DNA of 64,000 nucleotides from Gentiana macrophylla (Eukaryota; Streptophyta; Magnoliopsida; Gentianales; Gentianaceae). Each line of letters begins with the position of its first letter. The stretch's first letter is position 1. The stretch covers positions 1 to 64,000 of the forward strand of contig JAOBSW010000634.1 of assembly GCA_026214975.1 (NCBI GenBank). The letters run 5' to 3'. Both the position numbers and the translations under genes were made by a program. Positions 54,749-64,000 of the stretch are shown in pieces. Below the pieces are notes generated by a model. The model searched no databases. It saw only the letters and a program-made list of their open reading frames with translations, and was not told where the DNA came from.

Positions 54749-57229
54749 ATGACCAAAACGCGACGTGGTAAGGAACCACTTACTCCTCTCATCCCGGATA
54801 TCAACACGTATATTAGGGAATGAGTAGCCGAGAACAAAGTTGGTCAAGCTCGTCGTGGGTTGGAACTTAGTGGAAATTCTTCCCAAGGATCGTCTACCCA
54901 AGGAATATAGATGGACGAGGGCATGTTGAATGCACAAGTTGAACAAGGGCATGTGGATGCCCCAAACCAAGAACGAGACCTGAACTTACACATTCTTAAC
55001 CCCCCAAATGCCAATGAACCACTACCACCACCAAACAATAACCAACAAAACTGCCATCAAAACCGCAACAACCGGAACAACAACAATAATAACCCCCCAA
55101 ACCCAAGGCAAATTTGTGATCAAGCCGTGCAGAGGAATGGGACCAACAATCCGATTCTTTTACCGAATGCCGGAGCAAACAATTTTGAGGTTAAAGCTCA
55201 TCTTTTTGGATTGGTTGGCACAAGGGCACAATTTCATGGACGTGAAGACGAAGATCCGCACCATCACCTTTACAACTTTGAGGAATTATGTAACACGGCC
55301 AAGAGTCAAGGGACGCATCGAGAGTTGACAAGGATGTTTATGTTTCCTTTTTCTTTGGATGGGAAGGCTAAGGATTGGTTCATGTCACTTCCTCACCATT
55401 CCTTAACAAGTTGGGAGGAAATTCAAAATGAATTCTTGAAACAATACTTCACTCCCGGTCGCAATTTAGAGTTGAAAGTTGAAATTGCAAGTTTCAAGCA
55501 AGGTGAACATGAAACACTTGGGGCGGCATGGGAGAGATTTAAGAGATTGTTGAGAGCGTGTCCCGATCACGGTTACCCGTTGGACATGCAAATTCAGTTT
55601 TTCTGTCGAAAGCTAAGAAAAGAATCACGGGCCGAGGTTGATCAAGCGTGCAATGGTTCGTTGATGATGAGTGTGGCACAAGATGTATATGACGCGGTTG
55701 AAAAAATTGCGAAAAATAACCGAATGTGGGAGACAGGTTCAAGCACAAGAAAATTTTCTTTTGTGGGAGAGGCCACCGCTCAATCCGAAGTGTTGGCCCA
55801 ATTAGCCTCTTTAAGCAAGAAAGTTGATGAGATAAAAGTAAGCAAGAATTCGGAAGGAAGTATGTCCACTAATTTGAGTAGTGGGGAATTGAAGAATGAA
55901 GAGTATGCACAGTTGGAGATGAATGAATCCGGTGATTATTCGAATGAAGAAGTGAGCTACATGCAACAACACCGAGCACTACATAATGCCTACTCCAATG
56001 CATACAATAATTTGCAAAGAGATTTTCCCACTCAACGTTGGTCTTCCAACCCGAACAAACAATCATCTTTTGTCCCTCAACAAAAGACTTCCTTCAACAC
56101 CAACCCCTCTCAAAACCAAAATTTCCAAGGCCATACTTCATATCAACCTCCACAACCACCCACACATTCCTACCAACAACACCCTACACAAAATATTCCA
56201 ATCACTCAAACTTCAAGTTCATCTACGGAAAAGGAAGAGAGAATGGAAAAGATGATGGAGAATCTTATGGGAGTTGTCTCGACTCAAGCTGCAAATATGC
56301 AATCTATGATGTCTTCTATTGGTACAGTGACTAGAGAAATGGGTACCTTGAGAACATCCATGAGCGGTCATGATATGAGAATGAAAAATATAGAAGCATC
56401 TGTGCGTAATATGGAAGAGCATTTGAGTAGAGAGGGTGAGAGGAATGCTAGTAGACCACCAGGTGGTTTGCCAAGCAATACAGAAAGGAATCCGAGGGGA
56501 GTGAATTCCATCATAACCCGAAGTGGAAGAGTTTGTGGGAGTAGAGAATTTCATGAGAATCAAGTTGGAAATGAAGTTGAAAATGATTTGCACGATACCG
56601 AAAATGAGAAGGAGTTGAGTGAAGAGGAGGAGGAAATTGTTGATGAGTTTTTGCAAAATGACGGATATGTCAATGTGGAAAAAGAGGACAAGGATTGGGT
56701 AAAAGTCCCGAGGATTTTGAAGAATCCGAGATCAAGATTTTTGAGGACCCTTTTTAAGGAACATGTCTCAGTGACCCCCGCCAAGGATGAATTGGCTCAC
56801 GCCAATGATCACTATTCACATTCAGAGAGTTTGGAGGCAAATTTGACGCGCGCCAAAGATTCTGTGGCGCAGGCCACTGAAAAAAGGGCTGAGTTGACGC
56901 ACGCCAAGGATACTTTGACGCAAGCCAATTCTCAGCAGGCAGTTTCTAGAAAAGGCAAAGAGAAAGTAGTGCATACTGATAATGAATGGAGGCCACGAGC
57001 AGCTCAAACATTGAGGAAAGCTTCCGATGATGCATCAAGCGGCAAAGGTAAGGAAGGTATGAACTCTAAACCTAAAGTTATTGATTTTGAGTCATTTCCT
57101 TACCCCCCTGAGGAAGAAATTAAGAAGAAGAAGCTAGATAAAAAGTATGCTCGGTTTCTTGACACATTTAGACATTTGAATGTAAATCTTCCAATCATGA
57201 AGCACTTACTAACATGCTGTGTATGGTAA
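54749..57229 (+). pseudogene. Athila-2 gag, long ORF with two N-terminal stops
   Basis: The natural start is probably ATG 54749 (MTKTRRGKEPLTPLIPDI). In the same frame a TGA at 54821-54823 and a TAG at 54908-54910 follow, after which 772 codons (from Met 54911) are open. Residues about 25-65 of the open part are Asn/Pro-rich. The gag core spans about 95-260 (FMFPFSLDGKAKDWFMSLPHHSLTSWEEIQNEFLKQYFTPGRN, ERFKRLLRACPDHGYP). A Gln/Ser-rich part, a MMENLMGVVSTQ coiled stretch and SIITRSGRV follow. Near 620-670 is a six-fold LTHAKD-like repeat. The end shifts frame at 57225 just before the protease. Confidence 0.87.
56770..56935 (+). repeat. TTGACGCACGCCAA-type repeats inside Athila-2 gag
   Basis: About six units of (T)TGACGC(A/G)(C/A)GCCAA or variants encode LTRAKD, VAQAT, LTHAKD, LTQAN, LAHAN and VTPAKD. 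The same 12-13-base motif occurs three times in the LTR (53409-53474). Confidence 0.75.
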
Positions 57230-57750
57230 ATTTTTGAAAGACATTCTCACTAACAAGAAGAGATTAGAGGAATATGAGAACATTTGTCTCAATGAGGAAT
57301 GCTCCTCCGTGTTGCAACATAAGCTTCCACCTAAGCTCAAAGACCCCGGGAGTTTTACTATCCCGTGTGAAATTGGGGGCTTTTTGTTTAAGAGGGTGCT
57401 TTGCGACCTTGGTGCTAGCATTAACCTCATGTCATATGAGGACTTTATCAAACTTGGAACAGAAAGTTGAAAAACACCGAGATGACTCTACAATTAGTGA
57501 GATAGGTCCATAAAAGCGCCCTAAAGGAGTCATAGAAGGCGTGTTAGTGAAAGTTGATAAGTTCTACTTCCCCGTCGATTTTGTGGTTATGGATATGGAA
57601 GAAGGGTATTCAATGCCCCTTATTCTCGGTCGTCCATTCCTAGCCACGGGAAGGACTATAATTGATGTTCAACGTGGAGAATTGATTTTGAGAGTGAATG
57701 AAGATAAGATTACTTTCAATATTTTCAAAGCCATGAAACACCATATATAA
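57219..57750 (+). pseudogene. Athila-2 protease, one frameshift
   Basis: The sequence from 57219 continues the gag end: YGKFLKDILTNKKRLEEYENICLNEECSSVLQHKLPPKLKDPGSFTIPCEIG, then the aspartic protease LCDLGASINLMSYEDFIKLG (about 57399-57460) with the active D-L-G-A intact. A break near 57465 is followed by PKGVIEGVLVKVDKFYFPVDFVVMDMEEGYSMPLILGRPFLATGRTIIDVQRGEL (57520-57690) in another frame. The second catalytic block LGRPFLATG is normal. Only one or two shifts separate this from an intact domain. Confidence 0.85.
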
Positions 57751-57796
57751 TTCACGAGAGTCATGTTCTTTTGTTGATGCACTATCTTGTGTTTGT

Positions 57797-59097
57797 ATGG
57801 AGAATGCTAATTTGCAGGTCTTTGAAGATAAACTTGAAGAGTGCCTAGCCATGTCAGGATTTGAATGTGAGAGTGATGATGAGGAAATGCAAGCGGTGAT
57901 TTCTTATCTGGATGTCGGGCATGTATTTGACAAACAACCTTGGCACCGATATCTAGAACCGGAGAATGATGGCCCTTTATTGAAACCGTCCATGAGAGAG
58001 CCACCAAGGAACCTTGAGTTGAAAACTTTACCTCCTAACTTGAAATATTCTTTTCTTGAAAATGATAATCTACTTCTGTTATTATTTCTTCGTCACTAAC
58101 CAATGTGTAGGAAGATTTTCTATTGAGGATGCTAAGGAGGCACAAGAGAGTGTTTGGTTGGATCAGAGGCGACATTCGGGAATTAGTCCCAAATTTGTGT
58201 TCACAAGATTATTCTCAACGATGACGCTAAACCATGTGTTCAACCACAACGTCGTTTGAATCCCAATATGCAAGAGGTTGTCAAGAAAGAGGTTATCAAG
58301 TTATTGGAGATGGGTATTATTTTCCTATATCTGACAGTGAGTGGGTGAGTCCTACTCAAGTCGTGCCTAAGAAGGGCAGATTTACCGTGAAGGAGAATGA
58401 TAAACATGAGTGGATACCAACAAAGGAAGTCACAGGATACCGCATGTGTATTGATTTTCGATGACTCAATGACCATACCAAGAAAGATCATTATCCTCTT
58501 CCGTATATTGTCCAGATGTTGGAGCGGTTGAGTGGGCATAAATTTTATTGTTTTCTTGATGGTTATTCAGGCTACTTGCAAATATTCATTGCGGCTGGAG
58601 ATAGAGAGAAGACGACTTTCACTTGTCCTTATGGAACGTTTGCATACAAGAGAATGCCGTTTGGTTTATGCAACGCCCCTGCTACATTTCAGAGATGCAT
58701 GACAGTCATTTTCTCTAATATGGTGGAAAGATTTTGGAGATTTTCATGGATGATTTTAGTGTCTTTGGGGATTCTTTTGCGGAATGTCTCTCTCATTTGG
58801 AGCGTGTGTTACAGCGATGAGAAGACACGAACTTAGTGCTCAATTGGGAGAAGTGTCATCTTATGGTGTCGGAAGGTATTGAGCTAGAGCATAGAATTTC
58901 GAAGATGGTATTGAGGTAGACAAAGCAAAATTGAAGTGATTGAGAAGTTACCTCCACCGGTTAATCTGAAGACGTTGAGAGGATTTCTCGGGCACGCGGG
59001 TTTTTATTGAAGATTCATTGCAGATTTTTCCCGTATCGCCAAACCTCTCAGTCATCTTCTTGAGAAAGAAGTACCATTCGTTTTTGATGAAAAGTGC
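57797..59097 (+). pseudogene. Athila-2 linker and reverse transcriptase, lightly damaged
   Basis: 57797-58099 is the acidic linker (LQVFEDKLEECLAMSGFECESDDEE...LKTLPPNLKYSFL). RT fingers read YYFPISDSEWVSPTQVVPKKGRFTV (about 58310-58390) and RMCIDFR; a TGA at 58462-58464 interrupts LRRLND. Then DHYPLPYIVQMLERLSGHKFYCFLDGYSGYLQIFIAAGDREKTTFTCPYGTFAYKRMPFGLCNAPATFQRCM (58488-58705) follows. A shift near 58733 puts the catalytic F-M-D-D (about 58746-58757) in another frame. Two further single-base losses lie near 58903-58933. The thumb HAGFYRRFIADFS region has a TGA at about 59007. Confidence 0.87.
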
Positions 59098-59559
59098 ATG
59101 GTAGCTTTTGAGACTCTGAAGCAAAAACTAGTTAGCGCACCCGTTTTGGTAGCGCCGGATTGGAAAATGCCTTTTGAGTTAATGTGTGATGCAAGTGACC
59201 TCGCAGTTGGGGCCGTTCTTGGCCAACGTCATGGCAAGGTACTCAAGGCCATTTATTATGCTTCTCACACATTGAACTCCGCTCAAGTCAACTATGCAAC
59301 AACCGAGAAAGAGTTACTCGCCATAGTATTCGCCCTTGACAAGTTTAGATCTTATCTTGTCGGTTCTAAGGTCATCGTCTATACCGACCATGCAGCCTTG
59401 AAATATTTGTTGAACAAGAAAGATGCTAAACCGAGATTGCTTAGATGGATTCTCCTACTCCAAGAATTCGATATTGAGATCAAAGACAAAAAGGGTAGTG
59501 AGAATGTCGTGGCGGATCATTTGAGCAGGTTGGATTTCATTGAAGATGAAGGAAAATGA
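59098..59559 (+). CDS. Athila-2 RNase H domain (open)
   Basis: This 153-codon open stretch carries all catalytic acids: [19 protein letters not shown] (Asp), [29 protein letters not shown] (Glu), [13 protein letters not shown] (Asp) and [16 protein letters not shown] (Asp). It ends LDFIEDEGK at a TGA where the family usually continues into the integrase linker. By motif it is intact as a domain, but it is only part of the polyprotein. Confidence 0.88.
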   Translation: MVAFETLKQKLVSAPVLVAPDWKMPFELMCDASDLAVGAVLGQRHGKVLKAIYYASHTLNSAQVNYATTEKELLAIVFALDKFRSYLVGSKVIVYTDHAALKYLLNKKDAKPRLLRWILLLQEFDIEIKDKKGSENVVADHLSRLDFIEDEGK

Positions 59560-59595
59560 AGAGAGATTGATGATTATTTTCCGGATGAACAACTC

Positions 59596-60954
59596 ATGAT
59601 GGTGGATGCTCCCCCAACAATGCAACTTATTCATGCCGGTTCGAAACCGAAGGATAGCTCACCATGGTTTGCCAACATTGTGAATTATTTTTCATGTGAG
59701 TATGTTCCACCGAATTGGACATGGAAAAAGAAGAAGAAATTCTTTCACGATTTGAAATTTTATTATTGGGAAAGACCTAACCTTTTTCGGAGGTGTTCGG
59801 ATGGTATCATAAGAAAATGCGTTCCTGATAATGAAATATCAAGCATACTCTCCTTTTGCCATGGCCAAGATACCGGAGGCCATCATGGAGGATGGAAGAC
59901 GAAATACAAAGTTTTACAATGCGGATTTTATTGGCCTACTCTTTACAAAGATGCACATCGTTTTTCACAATCTTGTGTTGCATGCCAAAAGTGGGGAAAT
60001 GTGTCTAAGAGGTATGAAATGCCCCTCCAACCGATCTTGGAGTGTGAAATATTTGATGTTTGGGGCATCGACTTCATGGGCCCATTCCCTCCCTCATCTG
60101 GTAATAAATTCATTTTAGTAACGGTCGATTATGTTTCGAAATAGGTTGAAGCACAGGCTTACCCCACTAATGATTCTAAGGTGGTGCTAAAATTCTTAAA
60201 GAGAAATATTTTTACTCGATTTGGCACTCCCCGAGCTATCATTAGTGACCGTGGCTCACACTTCTGCAATCGACCATTCACTAAGCTTCTAGAGTGTTAT
60301 GGTGTAAGACACAAAGTCGGCACACTGTATCACCCACAAACAAGTCGGCAGGTTGAAGTGTCAAACCGCGAGGTAAAACGGATTATTGAAAAGACGGTGG
60401 ACACTAACCGTAAGAATTGGTCGGTGAAGCTTGACGATGCACTTTGGGCATACCGCACTGCTTTTAAAACACCTATTGGATGTTCACCATACCGATTAGT
60501 TTTTGGCAAGTCTTGTCATTTGCCCGTTGAATTGGAGCACCGAGCTTATTGGGCTATAAAGTTTCTTAACTTTGACCCCGAGCTTGTAGAAGATCATAGG
60601 TTGCTCCAACTCACCGAGCTTGACGAGTTTCGCCTTGATGCATATGAGAACGCCCAAATTTACAAGGAACGAACCAAGTCATTTCATGACCGGAAGATTT
60701 TCAATCGAGAGTTCCATGTAGATGATAAAGTGCTCTTGTATAACTCACGTTTGAGATTGTTTCCAGGCAAACTTAGATCGAGGTGGACAGGTCCATTTAT
60801 TGTTACGAAGGTGTATAAATCCGGTGCAGTTGAACTTACAGATGGCAAAACAACATTCATAGCAAATGGTCATCGCATCAAGCATTTCGTTGAAGAAGAG
60901 GGCATACCTCGAGAGGAGGAGGTGTTGTTCCTCGAAGACACCCCACTGGATTGA
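59596..60954 (+). pseudogene. Athila-2 integrase with a single nonsense codon
   Basis: One frame runs through the whole domain except for TAG at 60142-60144, where K-W-V-E-A is expected (TGG to TAG). The HHCC finger reads GGHHGGWKTKYKVLQCGFYWPTLYKDAHRFSQSCVACQ. Catalytic sites are [11 protein letters not shown] (Asp), [12 protein letters not shown] (Asp) and [13 protein letters not shown] (Glu). The C-terminal part has [44 protein letters not shown]-like ANGHRIKHF and ends [12 protein letters not shown]. It is shorter than Athila-1 by about 100 residues at the C-terminus. SG to SR in HPQTSRQVE is a further change. Confidence 0.9.
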
Positions 60955-62772
60955 AAAATTGCATAGTCTAGCTATAGACTATAAATTTAGCAAAATCACG
61001 GATACTATCTTTCTTTTTTTACTTCTTAAGCATTATCTTCCGGTTGGCTTGGTGCTTATTTGCTACATGCTTTTGTGAGTAATTTTTAGTAGTATCCATG
61101 CACGATTAATCTGTATAATTTCCATCACTTCTACCGTATAATCTCGTCGAGCAAACGACGTTAAACAAAAGCGCTACCGGGAGGCAGCCCGTAAAAGTTA
61201 AGTATAATATCTTTGTTTTTTTTTGTGCGGCCCGGTGTGGCCAATGATTCTTTTGTGTCTACACTTTGGTTGATACTTTGATAGTACTTGGGATTGCTTT
61301 TCATTTCATTTCTTGTCTTTCATGTTCATGCCCACCCACCCTCCCTTTTATAGCATCCCGGTACTTGGTTTGACTAGTTTTGATTCCCTTTTGTTTCCCT
61401 AACTACTTTCTTTCAACTCACTTTACATTGAGGACAATGCAAGTTCGTAAGTGGGGAGTGGGAACGTAGTTAGTCCAACAAAAGGTAATGTCATTAAATG
61501 TTTGAGAAAAACTTAGTTTTGTAAATTTTCGAGCAATTTAAAGTTGAACAAATCACCTTTTGTGAAAAGATTTGGTTTTGCAGTTGATAGAGTGAGTACC
61601 TTAACAAAGTGAGTAACCTTGGTGACATGTAAGTGCATATTAACCATGAATCTTTGTTTGTAGTGTGAATTCTTTGAGTACGTATATTCCGATCTTTTGT
61701 TAACATGCAAACTTTTATGCAATCATGTAAGCATGCCTCCATTGCAACTAGAACTTAGGCTTGATATCCTTTCGAGGCGAAAAAGAAAGGTGTTTGGAGT
61801 CGGAGTTAGGGATGACGGTTATGGCATTTCTTTGACTCAACCATAGCCAAATGGCCTTCGACGTATTTTCCACTGCCCCCATCTCAGCCTTGTAGAGTGG
61901 TGAGACCCACTCGAAACTAGCCATTCGTTATTAGCCTCATTATAATCCGACCCTTAGCCTAATTTTGGCCTACATTTCCTTGATGTCCCCATAAGTTTAG
62001 CAAGTTTCCATGTTTTCTTTGTGGTGACGACATTAGAAGTTGGGCAAGAGTTGGATGACTTTATTGGCACAAAGTTGAGATGGTATCTATCAAGTTCGGA
62101 GTCCATTGGTGTTAAATCAAAATCCAAAAAAAAAAAAAAAAAAAAGTTCAAAAATAATCAATTGAAGTTTAATAAAGTTGTATATAAAGACTCAATAAAT
62201 GGTGAGCATTGGAAAGCAATTTTGGAGGACAAGTTCAACAAGTCCAAGTAATTTAAGTTTGGGTGATAAATCAATTGAAGTGGTACTTTATCTCTTATGT
62301 TTATTGTTGAGAGACGTCTTTGGCAATTATGCGAGAGAGTTGGAGGTGCCAATTCAAAATTATTGGAATTGAAGGTGTTGATTCTTGCTATCTTGCATGT
62401 GTTCTTTTTGATATATCCTTTTATCCCTTCGATTAGCCAATACCCGAGCCTAACGTTACAAGCTTGCAAGTCCTACCCGATCTAACTCCTTGACTCCGAA
62501 TGCCTCGATTAGTGGATATTGGTATCATTCTTAAGCATATGGTTTGCACCTAATAAGTTTTGCATGCATGATTTCATAACTGGTTGCTTGTTAATAAATT
62601 TGAGGAATATTCACACACACACACACACACCACTACTTTCTGAGATTGCGGTTAACATGTGGTTATATATACGAATGGTTGCATCATCTAGTTGAACACT
62701 TACTTCTTGATGTTGTATGACCCTATCTCTTTTCTTGAGTTGTTTTGTCGCTTTATTTGCTCGAGGATGAGC
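60955..62772 (+). other. Athila-2 non-coding region between integrase and polypurine tract
   Basis: This is 1.8 kb without a supported ORF. It holds the conserved motif AAAAGCGCTACCGGGAGGCAGC (61168-61189), an A-run of about 20 at 62128-62147, an (AC)n microsatellite at 62612-62633, and a perfect 7-bp hairpin TTTGCTC-GAGGAT-GAGCAAA at 62756-62775. Confidence 0.7.
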
Positions 62773-62793
62773 AAAAGCTAAGTGGGGAGTGGT
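62773..62793 (+). other. Athila-2 polypurine tract
   Basis: AAAAGCTAAGTGGGGAGTGG lies directly before the 3' LTR. Wording parallels the Athila-1 tract. Confidence 0.9.
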
Positions 62794-64000
62794 TGATATA
62801 ACTCAACTAGATGATACTTTTTATGATGTTTTATCCCCATTTCTCATGCATTTATTGATGTTTTCATATCAATTTGAGTCATTAGTTGCTTAGTTTCACC
62901 CAGTTGTGTAGATAGTAATTATTATATAAAATATCGTGTTTTGATTAGTTTTGTACCGGTTATAGTAACCGGAGCGTCGTGTCGGGTTTACGCTTGGTAT
63001 TTTGTGTTATATTGCAGGATTATAGGTAACCAAGACCCCGAGTGACGCCACATGTGAGCATAGCATGTCTTTTGAGGGCTAGGAGAGTGTGCCGGAAGCT
63101 TACGAGTTCAGACGGATCAATTGTCCTTAGTGTTTCTACCGTAGCATACATTCAACAGACATTTGACCCAGCTTAGAGGCATTTTCTGGAGAATACTTTT
63201 GAATGAGAGTTGTAGATAAAGAAATGAGCTTTCCAACGCATTTTGAATCACATCAATCGGAGCTCTACAACTCAAGTTATGGTGATTTTTCTGAGCTGCT
63301 TCGAAATTGGCAATTTGGAGTGAAACTCTCTGTTTAGCTACAGTGACTTTTGGCGCGCTCCAGACCTTTCGTGACGCACGCCAAACTTTGGTGACGCGCG
63401 CCAAGCGTCGGAAAAAGCAGATTTTCAGCATAAAATCCCCTTTTTGATCGAATTTTACCTAATTTTTGGCCCCCAACTTCATCTTCTTCAGTTTTTCCTT
63501 CTTGCAAGCACTATCCCCACCCCAAGGCTCTTATAGCCAATTTCTTGTAGAATTTAGCTCTTGATTCCCATTGTAACTATTAGGATTCTTAGTTTAATTT
63601 CTATCACTTTTAGTTGGAGTTTGAAGACATAAGTGTGTTAACTCCATTGAAGGTTTTGGAGCTTGGATGAAGAATACCAATTTCGAGTTTTTGCTTTAGA
63701 TTGGTAACTCTTAATTTTTACTTTGATTCAAGTGTTCTTATGATTATGAATGTTAGCTTTGTCATGTTAATGTTTGTAGTTATGAGTGGCTAGGTTTATC
63801 TAGCCAAGATCATGTTGTAGTATTGGTTTATCCTATTGTGATTGATTGGGAATGATTGTTTGTGTTGTTAGTTTTGATTGTTGTGAAGCTTTTCCTACTT
63901 GTATTGTATTGATTGCTTGCATTGGAGTAATTGCCTAGTGTTAGCATTTACACGTTTAACGGATACCGAACGGAGATGTTAGACGTGGGAAGAGAGTAGG
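62794..64000 (+). repeat. Athila-2 3' LTR, cut by window end
   Basis: TGATATAACTCAAC is colinear with the 5' LTR as far as position about 54065 of that copy. The GACGC motif cluster is at 63346-63412. The last about 500 bases lie outside. Confidence 0.93.

Larger units (their letters stand above)
52859..64000 (+). mobile_element. Athila-2: Ty3/gypsy Athila-lineage retrotransposon, right end outside window
   Basis: The 5' LTR is 52859-54562. The 3' LTR starts at 62794 and is cut by the window edge after 1207 bases. By eye the two LTRs differ by about 25 point changes over that length (roughly 2%), with no CAG/CTG bias. Primer site, gag, protease, RT, RNase H, integrase and polypurine tract are all present. 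Damage is light: a few stops and single-base shifts. It is the youngest-looking element here and belongs to a family different from Athila-1. The right target duplication cannot be checked. Confidence 0.92.

Noticed and set aside
56219..56656. A 145-codon minus-strand ORF
   Set aside because: It lies wholly inside the open gag frame of Athila-2 and shows only its reverse composition.
62612..62633. (AC)n tract and the A-run at 62128-62147
   Set aside because: These are simple repeats in the Athila-2 3' region without evidence of function. They were noted in that feature only.
1..64000. Captured host gene or novel non-transposon system
   Set aside because: Every coding segment can be placed in one of six LTR elements. 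The only unusual gene content is the antisense trio and the Sirevirus extra ORFs, both internal to elements.

Overview
The window is plant nuclear heterochromatin. It holds no recognisable host gene. Every supported feature belongs to LTR retrotransposons of angiosperm type: Ty3/gypsy Tat and Athila lineages and Ty1/copia Sirevirus lineage, with tRNA-Asp-type or initiator-Met-type primer sites. No rRNA, tRNA or CRISPR locus was seen. Domain and lineage names come from motif recognition by eye, not from a database search.

The frame of the window is one old Tat element on the + strand. Its 5' LTR lies left of base 1 and its 3' LTR starts near 52627. Read without insertions it runs gag, protease, reverse transcriptase (RT), RNase H, a second RNase H, integrase, three tandem genes on the opposite strand (A, B, C), a 145-bp tandem repeat, the polypurine tract (PPT) and the 3' LTR. 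Five other elements are inserted directly into it: Sirevirus copia-1 (+, 3595-17520) in integrase; Athila-1 (-, 22440-33733, target duplication CAGCC), an Athila-type solo LTR (34535-36028, duplication ACCTC) and Sirevirus copia-2 (-, 36672-50539, duplication ACTTG/ACTAG), all three inside antisense gene C; and Athila-2 (+, 52859 to beyond the right edge) in the Tat 3' LTR.

Antisense genes A and B are paralogues with a motif layout like the plant 'putative plant transposon protein' family. C starts with a domain like the 'putative gypsy type transposon' family and ends in a coiled coil. A and B each have a TATAAAAGG box about 95-100 bp upstream of the ATG; C has TATATAGG and a probable intron in its 5' leader, and at least one further short intron is clear.

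Both Sireviruses carry a large extra ORF of about 4 kb behind pol, preceded by a conserved promoter-like block (G-box, GT dyad, TACGTG, TATA box about 115-120 bp before the ATG). The two Athila elements and the solo LTR carry clusters of GGACG/CGTCC or GACGC/GCGCC motifs upstream of their promoters.

Almost all coding regions are broken. In copia-1, copia-2 and Athila-1 a large share of the lesions and LTR-LTR differences sit exactly on CAG/CTG trinucleotides (CTG to TCG or CTTTG, CAG to CGA, CG or CAAAG). This suggests sequence error at CHG-methylated cytosines, so many frameshifts there may not be real. Athila-2 lacks this pattern and is the least damaged element.
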